NCBI RefSeq assembly: GCF_002284575.1
Contig: NZ_NPKJ01000027.1
Coordinates: forward strand, 1 to 64,000
Reading direction: 5' to 3'
Source: Mesorhizobium temperatum
GTDB taxonomy: Bacteria; Pseudomonadota; Alphaproteobacteria; Rhizobiales; Rhizobiaceae
Length of the DNA stretch: 64,000 bases
Both the position numbers and the translations under genes were made by a program. Each line of letters starts with the position of its first letter. Position 1 is the first letter of the stretch. The notes under the pieces are model-generated. The model had not been told where the DNA came from. It did not search any database and saw only the letters and a list, made by a program, of their open reading frames with translations. Below are positions 16,753 to 26,800 of the stretch, piece by piece.

Positions 16753-16783
16753 TGCTACCATTTTGCTACCCAACTCGGTAGCA
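16753..16783. repeat. TGCTACC repeats, candidate integrase arm sites
   Basis: TGCTACC occurs at 16753-16759 and 16764-16770 as direct repeats 11 bp apart, and its complement GGTAGCA at 16777-16783 forms a hairpin with the second copy. Short direct and inverted heptamers about 100 bp from a prophage junction resemble arm-type binding sites of a tyrosine recombinase. That function is inferred. Confidence 0.35.
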
Positions 16784-16838
16784 CGGTGAGTGACAGAGCG
16801 GGACGAAAAGCCAGGCAGGGCGCTGCAAGCCTTGGAAA

Positions 16839-18887
16839 TCAGGGATTCGCCGGTATCTGTCGGGACGGCGCGGGATGGCTGAAACCGGATTTGAAGTCCG
16901 GACGCCCCACCGGGGACGATGCTCCTCCAGAAGCTTCCGCTGGCGCCGGCTCTGTATCGGCCGCTGAGCGAAACAGATCCCGTCGATACCTGTTGACGAG
17001 CCGCAGGTCGCCGCGTCGCAAAGTGACGCCATGCCTATCGAGAAATTCAAGGATCTGGATGGCAACCTTGCGCCCGCTGCCTGCACGATCGCGAAACTGG
17101 GCGGCGTTAAACCGCCCGCCCGGCTCGGCCGCCGTCAGGTCGTCGACGATTTCGACAATTCCGGCCAATGCCGGGCGCAGGAAGAAATGATCATGGGCGA
17201 CTTCGTATACTTTCCCGATGCGGCCGGTAAGTTTCAGGATCCGGCGGATTTCCGTTTCCGGCTTAGCCAACATATCGGCTATATCGCGGACCCTCGGCGG
17301 ATGATATCGCGTCGAGCCGCCGATGAGCCGCTCGATTTGCAGCCACAGCGTCTCGTCCTGCGGTGTCAGACGGACCTCATGGCCGGGCAGCCGCACCCAG
17401 GCGCCATCAAGGGCGAGCTTGCCGGCGCGCGCCAGCATTCGCAGAGCGGCTGCAAACATCGGCGCCGGAAGTCGTGGGTCAAGCTGAAGGCGCAATCTCT
17501 CCATGCCGATTCCCGGCAGATCCGGATTGTCCGCGTGAAAGGTCTTCAAGTTCGCGGCCAGGCCGAGCCTGAATTGCATCCAGCGTGCCGGCGAGAGAAC
17601 GAACAGCGTTTTCCTGACGGGAATGCAGACCAATCCGAGGCTGTCGACCAGTCTCTGCGTCTCGTCGCTGCCGAGCGCCCGGTCGCGCGCGAATGAGCCA
17701 AGGTCAAGGTAATGGGGCGGCGTGTCGAGCAGTGCGGTGACAGCCGCCTCGGGATCCGGGACGGCATATGCTTCGATCTGGATAAGCCGTTCCGGCGTGC
17801 GGCGCTTCCGGCTCGGCGCCCGCAGATCGATCAGGCGTCCGCCGCCGATGGTCCGCTGCGCCGAGGTGTCGCGCACAACATAGGGGTCGCCCGCGGCAGC
17901 CGCGATCGGATTGTCCAGCACCAATTGAACCTTGGCGACGCCGCCGGGTCTGACCGGCTCGTCACTGAGAAGCACGATCCTTGCCCCAACCTCGGCCGCG
18001 GCGTGGTGGAGGCGTACCGGGAACCACTGGCCGATCGGCCTAGGCTCTCCTGGCAAGACGCGCAGCCTTGCGTCGATCCGGTCCGTCGGCGCGTGAAGTT
18101 CCGGGTCGAGTATGATGTCGCCGCGCCCGATCGCCTCCTTGCCGATGCCGTCACCAGCCAGGTTGAGCGCGCAACGGTCTCCTGCTCGCCCGCGCTCAGC
18201 CAGCCTGTTCTGGGCGTGGATCGAGCGAACACGCGCCGCCAGACCCGACGGGCTGACGACAAGGTGGTCGCCGACGCCGACTGATCCTGAAAGGACCGTG
18301 CCGGTCACGACAGTGCCGACGCCGTGCAGCGTGAAGCATCGGTCGACCGCCAACCTGAATCGTCCAGAGGTTGCGCGGCCGGCAAAGCGCGACGCCTCCT
18401 CAAACAAGAAATGCCGCAGATCGTCGATACCGTCACCGCTGACGGCCGAGGTGGGCATTATGTCTGCTTCGGCAAGTGCTGTATCGGCAAGCGCGGCACG
18501 GATGTCCGCTTGAACGGCGGCGCGCCGTGCGGGCGCGATCAGATCGGATTTGGCCAGCACGACCGCGCCGCGCCTGATTCCGAGCAGATCGATGATTGCC
18601 AGATGTTCGCGCGTCTGCGGCATGATCCCGTCGTCGGCGGCAATGACCAATAGCACGAAATCGATGCCACTGGCGCCGGCGAGCATCGTATGCACGAACC
18701 GTTCGTGCCCCGGAACATCGATGAAGCCGATGACGTCCCCGTTCGGTGCCGGCAGGTAGGCAAAGCCGAGATCGATGGTCATGCCCCGCGCCTTTTCCTC
18801 CTGCAGGCGGTCGGTGTCGACGCCGGTCAGCGCACGCACCAGCGCGGTCTTGCCATGGTCGACATGGCCCGCCGTGCCGACGATCAT
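16839..18887 (-). CDS. selB: selenocysteine-specific elongation factor SelB
   Basis: This GTPase delivers Sec-tRNA to ribosomes stalled at a UGA with a SECIS hairpin. The N-terminus has the G1 motif [12 protein letters not shown]3 [10 protein letters not shown] and G4 AKSD, then beta-barrel domains, and the C-terminal third has winged-helix repeats that bind SECIS RNA (ending around [20 protein letters not shown]). The ATG at 18887 overlaps the stop of the Sel1-repeat gene (ATGA). The frame has no stop before selC: it runs through the tRNA half ([17 protein letters not shown]) and into prophage DNA, so the last 13 or so of 682 residues are phage-encoded. Confidence 0.95.
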   Translation of the reverse strand: MIVGTAGHVDHGKTALVRALTGVDTDRLQEEKARGMTIDLGFAYLPAPNGDVIGFIDVPGHERFVHTMLAGASGIDFVLLVIAADDGIMPQTREHLAIIDLLGIRRGAVVLAKSDLIAPARRAAVQADIRAALADTALAEADIMPTSAVSGDGIDDLRHFLFEEASRFAGRATSGRFRLAVDRCFTLHGVGTVVTGTVLSGSVGVGDHLVVSPSGLAARVRSIHAQNRLAERGRAGDRCALNLAGDGIGKEAIGRGDIILDPELHAPTDRIDARLRVLPGEPRPIGQWFPVRLHHAAAEVGARIVLLSDEPVRPGGVAKVQLVLDNPIAAAAGDPYVVRDTSAQRTIGGGRLIDLRAPSRKRRTPERLIQIEAYAVPDPEAAVTALLDTPPHYLDLGSFARDRALGSDETQRLVDSLGLVCIPVRKTLFVLSPARWMQFRLGLAANLKTFHADNPDLPGIGMERLRLQLDPRLPAPMFAAALRMLARAGKLALDGAWVRLPGHEVRLTPQDETLWLQIERLIGGSTRYHPPRVRDIADMLAKPETEIRRILKLTGRIGKVYEVAHDHFFLRPALAGIVEIVDDLTAAEPGGRFNAAQFRDRAGSGRKVAIQILEFLDRHGVTLRRGDLRLVNRYRRDLFRSAADTEPAPAEASGGASSPVGRPDFKSGFSHPAPSRQIPANP
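16885..16928 (-). tRNA. selC: 5' half of tRNA-Sec (UCA), interrupted by the prophage
   Basis: Reading leftward from 16928, the acceptor strand GGAGGAGC, the six-pair D arm with the CGGT loop, and the anticodon arm CCGGA-CTTCAAA-TCCGG align base for base in spacing with nucleotides 1-44 of bacterial tRNA-Sec; the anticodon UCA is at 16892-16894. After 16885 the similarity ends. No long variable arm, no GGTTCGA T loop and no GCTCCTCC acceptor partner are found in the next 200 bases. The gene is therefore cut after the anticodon arm, at the prophage boundary. Confidence 0.78.
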
Positions 18888-19726
18888 GATCCGTCCCCCG
18901 TCAATGATGCCGCGGCACGACTTTCGGCCTCGGCGGTCTCGTCAGGGGTGAGGCCGGCACGCGCGGCCGGGAGATACCGCTCGGCGAGCGCGCTGCCTGC
19001 TGCGTTCGCGCGCAGAAGCCAGGCATATGCCTCGACCGCGTCGGCCTCGACACCCGCTGCCAAGTGACAGGCGGCGCCGAGCATGGCCTGCCCGTCCGCA
19101 TCCCCGCGCACGGCAGCCCGACGCCACCAGCGGACTGCCTCGGCGGGATCGCGCGGCACACCGAGCGCATTGTGATGGATCATGCCGAGCCGTGTCATGG
19201 CCGACGCTATTCCCTGCTCGGCTGCGGCAGTCGCCCAGCGCCGTGCCTCTGCTGGGTCGGGATCGACCACCTCGCCTTCGAGCAGCATCCAGCTCAGCAT
19301 GTCCTGCGCCGGTCCGTCGCCTTGCTCCGCGGCTGCTCGGTAGAGCTCGGCTGCGCGGCCGTAGTCCTGCGCGACGCCCTCGCCACGGAAATAGAGCGAC
19401 GCCAGGTTCCGCCGCCCGACGGCATCGCCGGCCTCGGCCGAAAGCGCCAGCCAGCGGAAGGCGAGGTCGCAGTCCCGCTCGACGCCAAGCCCTTCTGCGA
19501 AGCAGGCGCCGATATTGTTCTGCGCACGCGCGACCCCAGCATGGGCGAGCGGCTCCCATAGGCTCAAGGCGACCGCATAATCGCCGCGCCTGGCCGCTTC
19601 CAAGGCCTTTGCCAGGCGTTCGGCCACCGGCACGTCAGCCGGCCGGGGCACGTCAGCCGGCCGGGGCACGTCAGCCGGCCGGGGCACGTCGGCCGGCCGG
19701 CGCGCGAGGCTCTCAAACCAGCGCAT
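18884..19726 (-). CDS. Sel1-repeat protein within the sel operon
   Basis: The start at 19726 is set by GGAGGAG 3 nt upstream; it lies inside the end of selA. The 280-residue product begins with four RPADVP repeats and continues with Sel1-type repeats: [50 protein letters not shown], and [18 protein letters not shown]. Such alpha-solenoid repeats mediate protein contacts. It is translationally linked to both selA and selB, so it may act in Sec-tRNA handling or formate dehydrogenase assembly, but no activity is known to me. There is no signal peptide. Confidence 0.85.
   Translation of the reverse strand: MRWFESLARRPADVPRPADVPRPADVPRPADVPVAERLAKALEAARRGDYAVALSLWEPLAHAGVARAQNNIGACFAEGLGVERDCDLAFRWLALSAEAGDAVGRRNLASLYFRGEGVAQDYGRAAELYRAAAEQGDGPAQDMLSWMLLEGEVVDPDPAEARRWATAAAEQGIASAMTRLGMIHHNALGVPRDPAEAVRWWRRAAVRGDADGQAMLGAACHLAAGVEADAVEAYAWLLRANAAGSALAERYLPAARAGLTPDETAEAESRAAASLTGDGS
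19631..19702 (-). repeat. four tandem 18-bp repeats encoding RPADVP
   Basis: The unit CACGTCAGCCGGCCGGGG is repeated from 19631; copies one to three are identical and the fourth differs at two positions. In the Sel1-repeat gene it encodes Arg-Pro-Ala-Asp-Val-Pro. Exact repetition suggests recent slippage and possible copy-number variation between strains. Confidence 0.85.
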
Positions 19727-21131
19727 CGGCTCCTCCAGGATCGAAGCCGGCGAGGTTTGCACAGAACCCCGCTTCGTCTTCGAGGCAGCGCAGATCGAAC
19801 ACAAGCGCCCGGCCCTCGATGCGCCCGATCACGGGAACGCGCAGCCCGCGCAATGCCGCTGCAAGCGCTCCCAGCGACTTCCCGCCGCCGGACTTTACCC
19901 GCACAACAAGACCGGCGCTGGGTATCGTCTCAAGCGGCAGGGCACCCGAACCGACCTGACTGCGGCATTCCACAGTCTCCACCACGAATGCCTCACCCAG
20001 CGCATTGGCAACCATGGGGGCAAGGCGCTCCGCCTGGGTTGCGATCTCGGCCGAGGGGCGCGTCAGCAATCTCAGCGTCGGCAGTCTCTCCGCCAGGCGA
20101 TCAGGGTCGCGATAGAGCTTCAACGTCGCCTCCAGCGCGGCGAGCCGAAGCTTGTCGACGCGGAGCGCCCGCTTCATCGGATTGCGGCTGATCGCGGCCA
20201 GCAGAGCCTTGCTGCCGACGATGAAGCCCGCCTGGGGCCCGCCGAGCAGCTTGTCGCCGGAAAAGGTGACCAGATCCGCGCCGTCGGCAATCGCCTCGCG
20301 CACGGTTGGTTCATGCTTGAGGCCATAGGCAGCAAGATCGAAAAGCGTGCCGGAGCCGAGGTCGTGGACCAGGGGCACGCCCTGCGCCTTGGCAATGGAA
20401 GCCAGTTCGCGCGCGCGCACCTCAGCCGTGAACCCCTCGACCCGGTAGTTCGAGGTGTGCACCTTGAGGACCAGCCCGGTCTCCCGGCCGATCGCCGCGA
20501 CATAGTCCTTCGGATGCGTGCGGTTGGTGGTTCCGACCTCGACCACCTTGGCGCCGGCGCGGGCCATAATCTCGGGCATCCTGAACGAGCCGCCGATCTC
20601 GATCAATTCGCCGCGCGAGACGATCGCCTCGCGGCCGAGCGCCAGCGTGTTGAGGACAAGAAGGACAGCGGCCGCATTGTTGTTGACCACAGTTGCGTCT
20701 TCCGCTCCTGTCAGTTCGCAAACGAGCGAACGCAGATGATCATCCCGCTCGCCGCGTTTGCCTGTCTCGAGGTCGAACTCGAGAGCGACCGCTTCGCACA
20801 TTGCAGAGCGCACCGCCTCAACCGCCTCCTCAGCCAGCGACGCCCGGCCGAGATTGGTGTGCAGCACCGTGCCGGTCAGGTTGAAAACCGGTCGCAGGGA
20901 AGGGCGCTCTGCTACCTTGAGTTGTTCAACCGCGTCGGCGGCGACGTCGCCGGGCTGCGGCACTGCTGCTCCGCCGAGACAGGCCTCCCGCGCTGCGGCA
21001 AGTGCCGCGCGGACAGCCGCCGTCGCGACTTGCCGGCCGAAGCGCTGGATCGCCGTGGATCCGAGCGGCGTCTTCAATATCTGATCGACCGATGGAAGAT
21101 CACGCAGGCGACGTGCAGGCAAAGCGGTCAT
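19713..21131 (-). CDS. selA: L-seryl-tRNA(Sec) selenium transferase SelA
   Basis: SelA converts seryl-tRNA-Sec to selenocysteinyl-tRNA with selenophosphate and PLP. The start at 21131 has GAGGA just upstream, giving 472 residues (E. coli 463). The PLP lysine is K294 in FSGDKLLGGPQAG. The N-terminal helical domain (LPSVDQILKTPLG) and VFNLTGTVLHTNLGRA are typical. It starts 8 bp before the fdhE stop is passed and overlaps the Sel1-repeat gene by 14 bp, so fdhE-selA-Sel1-selB read as one transcript. Its substrate tRNA gene is interrupted nearby. Confidence 0.95.
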   Translation of the reverse strand: MTALPARRLRDLPSVDQILKTPLGSTAIQRFGRQVATAAVRAALAAAREACLGGAAVPQPGDVAADAVEQLKVAERPSLRPVFNLTGTVLHTNLGRASLAEEAVEAVRSAMCEAVALEFDLETGKRGERDDHLRSLVCELTGAEDATVVNNNAAAVLLVLNTLALGREAIVSRGELIEIGGSFRMPEIMARAGAKVVEVGTTNRTHPKDYVAAIGRETGLVLKVHTSNYRVEGFTAEVRARELASIAKAQGVPLVHDLGSGTLFDLAAYGLKHEPTVREAIADGADLVTFSGDKLLGGPQAGFIVGSKALLAAISRNPMKRALRVDKLRLAALEATLKLYRDPDRLAERLPTLRLLTRPSAEIATQAERLAPMVANALGEAFVVETVECRSQVGSGALPLETIPSAGLVVRVKSGGGKSLGALAAALRGLRVPVIGRIEGRALVFDLRCLEDEAGFCANLAGFDPGGADALV

Positions 21132-21138
21132 CGCGTCC

Positions 21139-22056
21139 TCAGTATCCGACAAGGAATGGGTTGAACGACCCGCGACGGTAGCCGCTCTCGCGGACGAGCA
21201 GGTCCAAGCCGAGTGTCGCCACGTCATCGGCAACCGGATCGAGGTTCGGATCCTTGTGCTGATGCAGGATTTTCACATAGCAGCCGCATGAATCGCAGGT
21301 CTCGGCCTTTACAGTGCCGGGTCCGCCTTCGACTTCCACATAGCCTATTCCCTTGGTCGAGCCGCACAGGGTGCATTTGATGCGCACATAATTCCAGAGC
21401 GTCCCGCAGAGCGAGCATGCACAGAACCTTGCCCCGTGGGAGCCATGCCAACCGACGATCATCGAGGACACCGGCGGCCCGCCGCAGACGGGGCATGCGC
21501 CGTCACCTACCGGGACCAGCGTGGAGGCGTCGAGGCAAGCGGCAAGGCGCGCGAAATGAAGCTGCAGCGCCGCCGCGACATAAACATGCTCGGCCAATGC
21601 GTCAGCCGCGATTGCATCGGCGAGCACGTTGCGCACCATGGCATCGCGCTCTGCAGGCGCGGCCAGCTTCAGTCGGTCGAGCGCGTTTGCCGCGGCCCGA
21701 GGCTTCTCGATGGCCGAAGCCGCCAGCACCAGGCGGTCGAGCGTCTCGAAGAACGCCCCGGAGGCGAACCTGTCACGATCGAGCGGAGGCATTCCGAAAG
21801 CATGCGCCCGTTCACGCACCTCCGTTTCCGGCAGATCCGGGTCGGACAGGCCGTCCTGTATGCCGTGCTGGACATCGGCAAGAGCAGCGAGAAAGCGGAG
21901 ATAAGGACCGAGTTCATCGATTTCGGCCAGCGCATTCAACCGCTGCGCGCGTCGAAAGAAAAGACGCGTCGGATCAGGCAGACGGACGTAAGGCGGCGCC
22001 GAGACTTCACCGATGGCGGTGGGATCGATATCCGACGGAACGATCTGCTTTGGCAT
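21139..22056 (-). CDS. fdhE: formate dehydrogenase accessory protein FdhE
   Basis: FdhE is a cytoplasmic maturation factor for respiratory formate dehydrogenases. The ATG at 22056 with AGGTGAG upstream is preferred over the one at 22083, giving 305 residues (E. coli 309). Four paired-cysteine motifs that bind iron in this family are present: CPVC at 188-191, CACSLC at 212-217, CTLC at 228-231 and CDSC at 254-257. It lies between fdoI and selA. Confidence 0.93.
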   Translation of the reverse strand: MPKQIVPSDIDPTAIGEVSAPPYVRLPDPTRLFFRRAQRLNALAEIDELGPYLRFLAALADVQHGIQDGLSDPDLPETEVRERAHAFGMPPLDRDRFASGAFFETLDRLVLAASAIEKPRAAANALDRLKLAAPAERDAMVRNVLADAIAADALAEHVYVAAALQLHFARLAACLDASTLVPVGDGACPVCGGPPVSSMIVGWHGSHGARFCACSLCGTLWNYVRIKCTLCGSTKGIGYVEVEGGPGTVKAETCDSCGCYVKILHQHKDPNLDPVADDVATLGLDLLVRESGYRRGSFNPFLVGY

Positions 22057-22097
22057 ACTCACCTCACGAACCACACGGGCCACGTGGTTGGCTGACT

Positions 22098-22145
22098 AAG
22101 CGCGTCGCGTCTGAGGGGATTCAGGCGACGCGCTTGAGTTTTTTT
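22098..22145 (+). terminator. intrinsic terminator reading rightward between fdoI and fdhE
   Basis: Arms of 11 nt at 22098-22108 and 22125-22135 pair perfectly, an inner CTGA/TCAG pair extends the stem, and seven T follow at 22139-22145. The T-run is on the plus strand, so it would stop rightward transcription, opposite to the flanking genes. On the minus strand it is a hairpin preceded by A-tract, which could act as a processing or attenuation site. Confidence 0.65.
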
Positions 22146-22193
22146 ATGCATGTCGTTGTCCCAAATCGCTGCGCACTTTTGGGCGACATGCAT
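22146..22193. repeat. rhizobial-type intergenic palindrome
   Basis: ATGCATGTCG and CCCAAA in the left half pair with TTTGGG and CGACATGCAT in the right half, with a 4-nt bulge and a 12-nt central loop. I recall similar palindromes as abundant intergenic repeats in Sinorhizobium and Rhizobium genomes; that is memory, not a search. It directly adjoins the T-run of the terminator. Confidence 0.6.
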
Positions 22194-22203
22194 TAGTGCC
22201 CGC

Positions 22204-22899
22204 TCATTCGGCGGGCTTCGATCCCGATCTTCCGCCCGGTTTCGTAACAAGTTCCCGCAACCATTTGCGATGATGCCGCCAGGCCCAGCCGCCCGTCACC
22301 GAACCGCGTATCATGGCGGGAATCGTACCTCGCACCCAGAGGGCCGAATAGGCATGGATGATCCAAACGCCGATTATCGCAACGGCGGCGATGGCATGAA
22401 CGAGGAGCGCCACCCGCTGTTGACCGACCGTCGTGTAGGCGGAGAAATACTGATCCCAGATGACCAGGCCACTCGATATCAAGATGACGATCAGGACCGA
22501 CATGGCCCAGAATACGAATTTCTGGCCGGCATTATACTTGCCGACTTCCGGCACATTCTCCTCGTGATTGGCCAGCACGTCGCGGATGCGCGCGAGCCAG
22601 GTCCCGTCTTCGCGCTTCCACAGATTCGCTTTCCAGAACCGGATGAAAAGCCCGAAGAAGCTGAAGAAGAGAACGACGCCGATCCACGGATGGATGAAGC
22701 GCGTGAACTGGCCACCACCGAACAGTCCTGACAGAAAGAAAAGGCTCGGGTGAAACAGCGCGAGGCCGGACAGGGCAAGCAGGATCAAGCTCGCCGCCGT
22801 GATCCAGTGATTTATCCGCGCGCCCACCGTATACCGGTCCACCGTGACGGGCTTGCCCGGATGAACTGCATTGTCAGGTTCGACATCATGCGCTGTCAT
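22204..22899 (-). CDS. fdoI: formate dehydrogenase gamma subunit (cytochrome b556)
   Basis: This membrane subunit passes electrons from the beta subunit to quinone. The ATG at 22899 has GGAGTG 7 nt upstream and lies inside the end of fdoH; the open frame starts further upstream without a site. The 231-residue product has four hydrophobic helices, with [19 protein letters not shown] and [15 protein letters not shown] in the first half and [17 protein letters not shown] near the end. The histidines in these helices are candidate haem b ligands. Confidence 0.93.
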   Translation of the reverse strand: MTAHDVEPDNAVHPGKPVTVDRYTVGARINHWITAASLILLALSGLALFHPSLFFLSGLFGGGQFTRFIHPWIGVVLFFSFFGLFIRFWKANLWKREDGTWLARIRDVLANHEENVPEVGKYNAGQKFVFWAMSVLIVILISSGLVIWDQYFSAYTTVGQQRVALLVHAIAAVAIIGVWIIHAYSALWVRGTIPAMIRGSVTGGWAWRHHRKWLRELVTKPGGRSGSKPAE

Positions 22900-23836
22900 G
22901 GCGGTCACTCCGCACCAGCCGTTCGGCATTCTCCTCATCCGTGTCCGAAACCCTGTTCGGTCCCATCACCAGATGGTGGAGCAGGCCGACGCCGGCCGCG
23001 ACCCCAAGCACGGTCAGGCCGGCATATTTGGTGATACCTTTCCAGGCTTCCACGAGAGGACTGATCCTCGGCTCCTTCGGCAGGCCGGAATAGAGTTCGG
23101 GCTGATCGGCGTGATGCAGCACGTACATCACGTGCGTTCCGCCGACACCAGGCGGATCGTAGAGGCCGGCATTGGCATAGCCGCGCGCCTTCAGGTCGGT
23201 AATGCGGCCCTCGGCATGCTGCTTCATCTCTTCCTTTGTGCCGAAGACGATGGCCTGGGTCGGACAGGCCTTGGCGCAGGCTGGACCCTGGCCGACGGCG
23301 ACGCGGTCCGAGCAGAGGGTACATTTGTAGGCCGTATGGTCGACGCGGGAAATGCGCGGGATGTTGAAGGGGCACCCCTTGATACAATAGCCGCAGCCGA
23401 TGCAGTTCTCGTGGACGAAATCGACAATGCCGTTGGAATATTGAACGATCGCACCGGGCGCCGGACAGGCCTTGAGGCAGCCCGGATCTTCGCAGTGCAT
23501 GCAGCCATCCTTCCGGATCAGCCACTCGAGGTTGTTGGTCTCTGGGTTCTCCCACTCGCTGAAGCGCATAAGCGTGAACATGTCCGGCGTCAGGTCGGGC
23601 GGATTCTCGTATACACCGGCGTTGACGCCGACCTCCGGATGCGTGTCATTCCACTCGATGCAGGCTGTCTGGCACGCCTTGCAGCCGATGCATTTCGAGA
23701 CGTCGATGAGCTTGGCCACCTCGGTCAGCCGCTCGGCCGGCGCGGGTACCGTCGAGGCGGAACGGCGGACGAGATCCTTCTCCGAGAAGCGGGGCGCCAC
23801 GTCCGTCACCGAAGGATTGGCAATTGGAGGAAACAT
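22886..23836 (-). CDS. fdoH: formate dehydrogenase beta subunit (4Fe-4S protein)
   Basis: The 316-residue protein carries four ferredoxin-type cysteine clusters: [37 protein letters not shown] and CTLCSDR with a later CAKACP. They form the electron wire from the molybdenum or tungsten site to the cytochrome. A single C-terminal helix ([19 protein letters not shown]) anchors it on the periplasmic face. It starts 10 bp after fdoG and overlaps fdoI. Confidence 0.95.
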   Translation of the reverse strand: MFPPIANPSVTDVAPRFSEKDLVRRSASTVPAPAERLTEVAKLIDVSKCIGCKACQTACIEWNDTHPEVGVNAGVYENPPDLTPDMFTLMRFSEWENPETNNLEWLIRKDGCMHCEDPGCLKACPAPGAIVQYSNGIVDFVHENCIGCGYCIKGCPFNIPRISRVDHTAYKCTLCSDRVAVGQGPACAKACPTQAIVFGTKEEMKQHAEGRITDLKARGYANAGLYDPPGVGGTHVMYVLHHADQPELYSGLPKEPRISPLVEAWKGITKYAGLTVLGVAAGVGLLHHLVMGPNRVSDTDEENAERLVRSDRHDSA

Positions 23837-23846
23837 CGCCGCCTCC

Positions 23847-26800
23847 CTATGCTACCGGCCCGGAGACGGGCTCGATATTGACCAGAAACGCCTTGTATTC
23901 GGGCGTCTCGATGTTGGCGTCGCCGACATAGGGCGTCAGCATGTTCGGGCCGAATCCCTTCTTTGCCGCCCCGGTGAAGCCCCAGTGCAGTGGAATGCCG
24001 ACGATGTGGACGGTCTTGCCGTCGCAGGTCAGCGGCTTGATCCGCTTGGTTACCATCGCCTTCGCCGTGACCGAGCCGCGCTTGGACCAAACGCGCACCC
24101 AACCGTCCTTGGCGATACCTTTTTCGGCCGCTAGCTGTTCCGATATCTCCACAAAGAACTCCGGCTGCATCACAGCGTTGACGACGACGTGCTTGGTCCA
24201 GAAGTGGAAATGCTCGGTCAGGCGGTAGGAGGTCGCCGCATAGGGGAACTCCGCCGAGGCCGGCTCGGCGAACTGCCTGAAATCCCCTTCGAATACCCGC
24301 GCTGCCGGGTTGCCCCTGACGTTGGGCGCGACCGGATTGACGATCGGCGATTCGAACGGCTCGTAATGCGCCGGGAACGGTCCGTCCCGCATCATGCCTC
24401 GGGTGAAGAGGCGCGACACGCCTTCCGGATTCATGATGAACGGGCCGACCTCGCCGGGCTTCGCTGTCGGCGCGATGTCCGGGACGTCATAACCCGACCA
24501 TTTCGCCCCGTCCCACTCGATCACCTTGCGGTCGGGATCCCAGGCCTTGCCGTTCAAATCGGCCGACGCCCTGTTGTAGAGGATGCGGCGATTGGCAGGC
24601 CATGAGAACGCCCATTTCAGATAGGCGCCTGTCTCGTCGGGATCGTCAGTGTCCCGGCGGGCCATGTTGTTGCCCTTCTCGTTGAAGCAGCCGGAATAGA
24701 TCCAGCAGCCACAGGATGTGGAGCCGTCGTCGCGCAGCGCGGCGAAGCCCGGCAACAGTTTTCCGGCCTCGGCAAGCACTTTGGTCGGATCGGCCGTGTC
24801 CGTCACCTTCGCGAGCGCGCGGCCGTTGATCTCCTGGGCGATTTCCTCGGCCGTCGGATCGCCCGGATCGGCATAGGGCCAATGGAGATTGAGGATCGGA
24901 TCGGGGAAGGCGCCGCCTTCCCCGCGATAGAGTTCCTTCAGGCGAAGATGTATCTGCGCCATGATCCAGGTGTCGCGCTTGGCCTCGCCCGGCGGTGTGC
25001 CGCCGGCCCAGTGCCACTGCAGCCAGCGCCCCGAATTGGTAAGAGAGCCGTCGTCTTCGGCAAAGCACGTCGACGGCAGCTCGATCACTTCGGTCTGGAT
25101 CGCCGACGGATCGACGTCATTGTGCGCGCCGTGATTTTCCCAGAAGCGTGCCGTCTCGGTAGCCAACGGGTCCATGACGACCAGGAGCTTGAGCTTCGAG
25201 AGCGAGGCCGTGATCTTCTGCTTGTTGGGGAACGCTTGCAGCGCGTTGAAGCCTTGGCAAAGATACAGGTTGATCTTGCCCTGGTGCATCATATCGAAGG
25301 CGCGCAGCACGTCGTAGCCGGGCACGTCGAGCTTCGGCAGGTAGTCGTAGGCAAAGTCATTTTCCGGGGTTGCCGCCGAGCCGTACATGGCCTTCTGGAA
25401 ACTGACGAAGAACTTCCTGTAGTTCTGCCAGTAGCTCATCTGGTTCGGCCTGAGCGGCTTGAAACCGCGCGTCGACATATAGGCGTTGAGGTCCGGTTCC
25501 TTCTCATTGGGCAGCGTCAGATAGCCCGGAAGCAAGTTGGACATGAGACCGACATCGGTCAGCCCCTGGATGTTGGAGTGGCCGCGCAGCGCGTTCATGC
25601 CGCCACCGCGAACGCCGATATTGCCCAGAATGAGCTGCAGCATCGCCATGGCGCGGATGTTCTGCGAGCCCTTCGAGTGCTGCGTCCAGCCGAGCGCGTA
25701 CATCGAGGTCATCGCCTTGGTCGGCGACGAGCACTCCGCCACCATCTCGGCCACCTTCAGGAACTTGTCCTTCGGCGTGCCGCAGATGCGCTCGACCATC
25801 TCCGGCGTGTAGACCGCGACATGGTTCTTCAGCAGGTTCCAGACGCAGCGAGGATTTGCCAGCGTGTCATCGACGACGGCGAAACCGTCCGCGCCGATCT
25901 CGTAGTCCCAGCTCGACTTGTCGTAGTCGCGCTTCGCCTCGTCGTAGCCGGAAAACAGGCCGTCCTGGTAGGTGAAGCCCTGCTTGACGACATAGCCGGC
26001 GTTGGTGAACGCCTTCACATAGTCCCGCTGCACCTTGTCGTTTTCGATGCAATAGTTGATCAGCCCGAGCAGGAACGCGATGTCCGTGCCTTGACGGATT
26101 GGTGCATAGAGATCCGACACCGAAGCCGAGCGCGTGTAGCGCGGATCGACGACAATGAGCTTGGCGCCACGGTTGGCCTTCGCCTCAGTGACCCATTTAA
26201 AGCCGCAAGGATGGGCCTCGGCAGCATTGCCGCCCATGATCACGACAAGATCGGTGTTCCTGATGTCGGTCCAGGAATTCGTCATTGCTCCGCGGCCGAA
26301 TGTTGGGGCGAGACTCGCCACCGTCGGGCCGTGTCAGACACGCGCCTGATTATCGAACACCAGCATGCCCGTGCTGCGGACCACCTTGTAGGTCTCGAAC
26401 GCGGTTTCATTGGTCGTCGCCGAAGCGGCGAGGAAGCCGGTGGTAATCCATCGGTTGACCGTCACACCGTCATTGTTCGTTGCGACGAAGTTCTGGTCGC
26501 GATCGTCCTTCATCAGGCGGGCGATGCGGTCGATCGCGTCTTCCCACGTTGTCGGCTCGAACTTGTCCGCCCCGGGCTTGCGGATCATCGGCTGTTGCAA
26601 GCGGGTCGGGGCCTTGACGAAGCCGAGCAGGGCCGAGCCCTTGGGGCACAAGGTGCCGCGGTTGGTCGGATGGTCGGTGTCGCCCTCGATATGGGTGATC
26701 TCGGCCTGTTCGCCCTTCCTGAGATCGCCCTTTGAGTAGAGGATAACGCCGCACGCCACCGAGCAATATGGGCAGGTGTTGCGTGCCTCGGTGGTGTTGG

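Noticed and set aside
24882..26735. 617-residue plus-strand open frame antisense to fdoG
   Set aside because: It mirrors the codon use of fdoG and has no motif; long antisense frames are common at this GC content.
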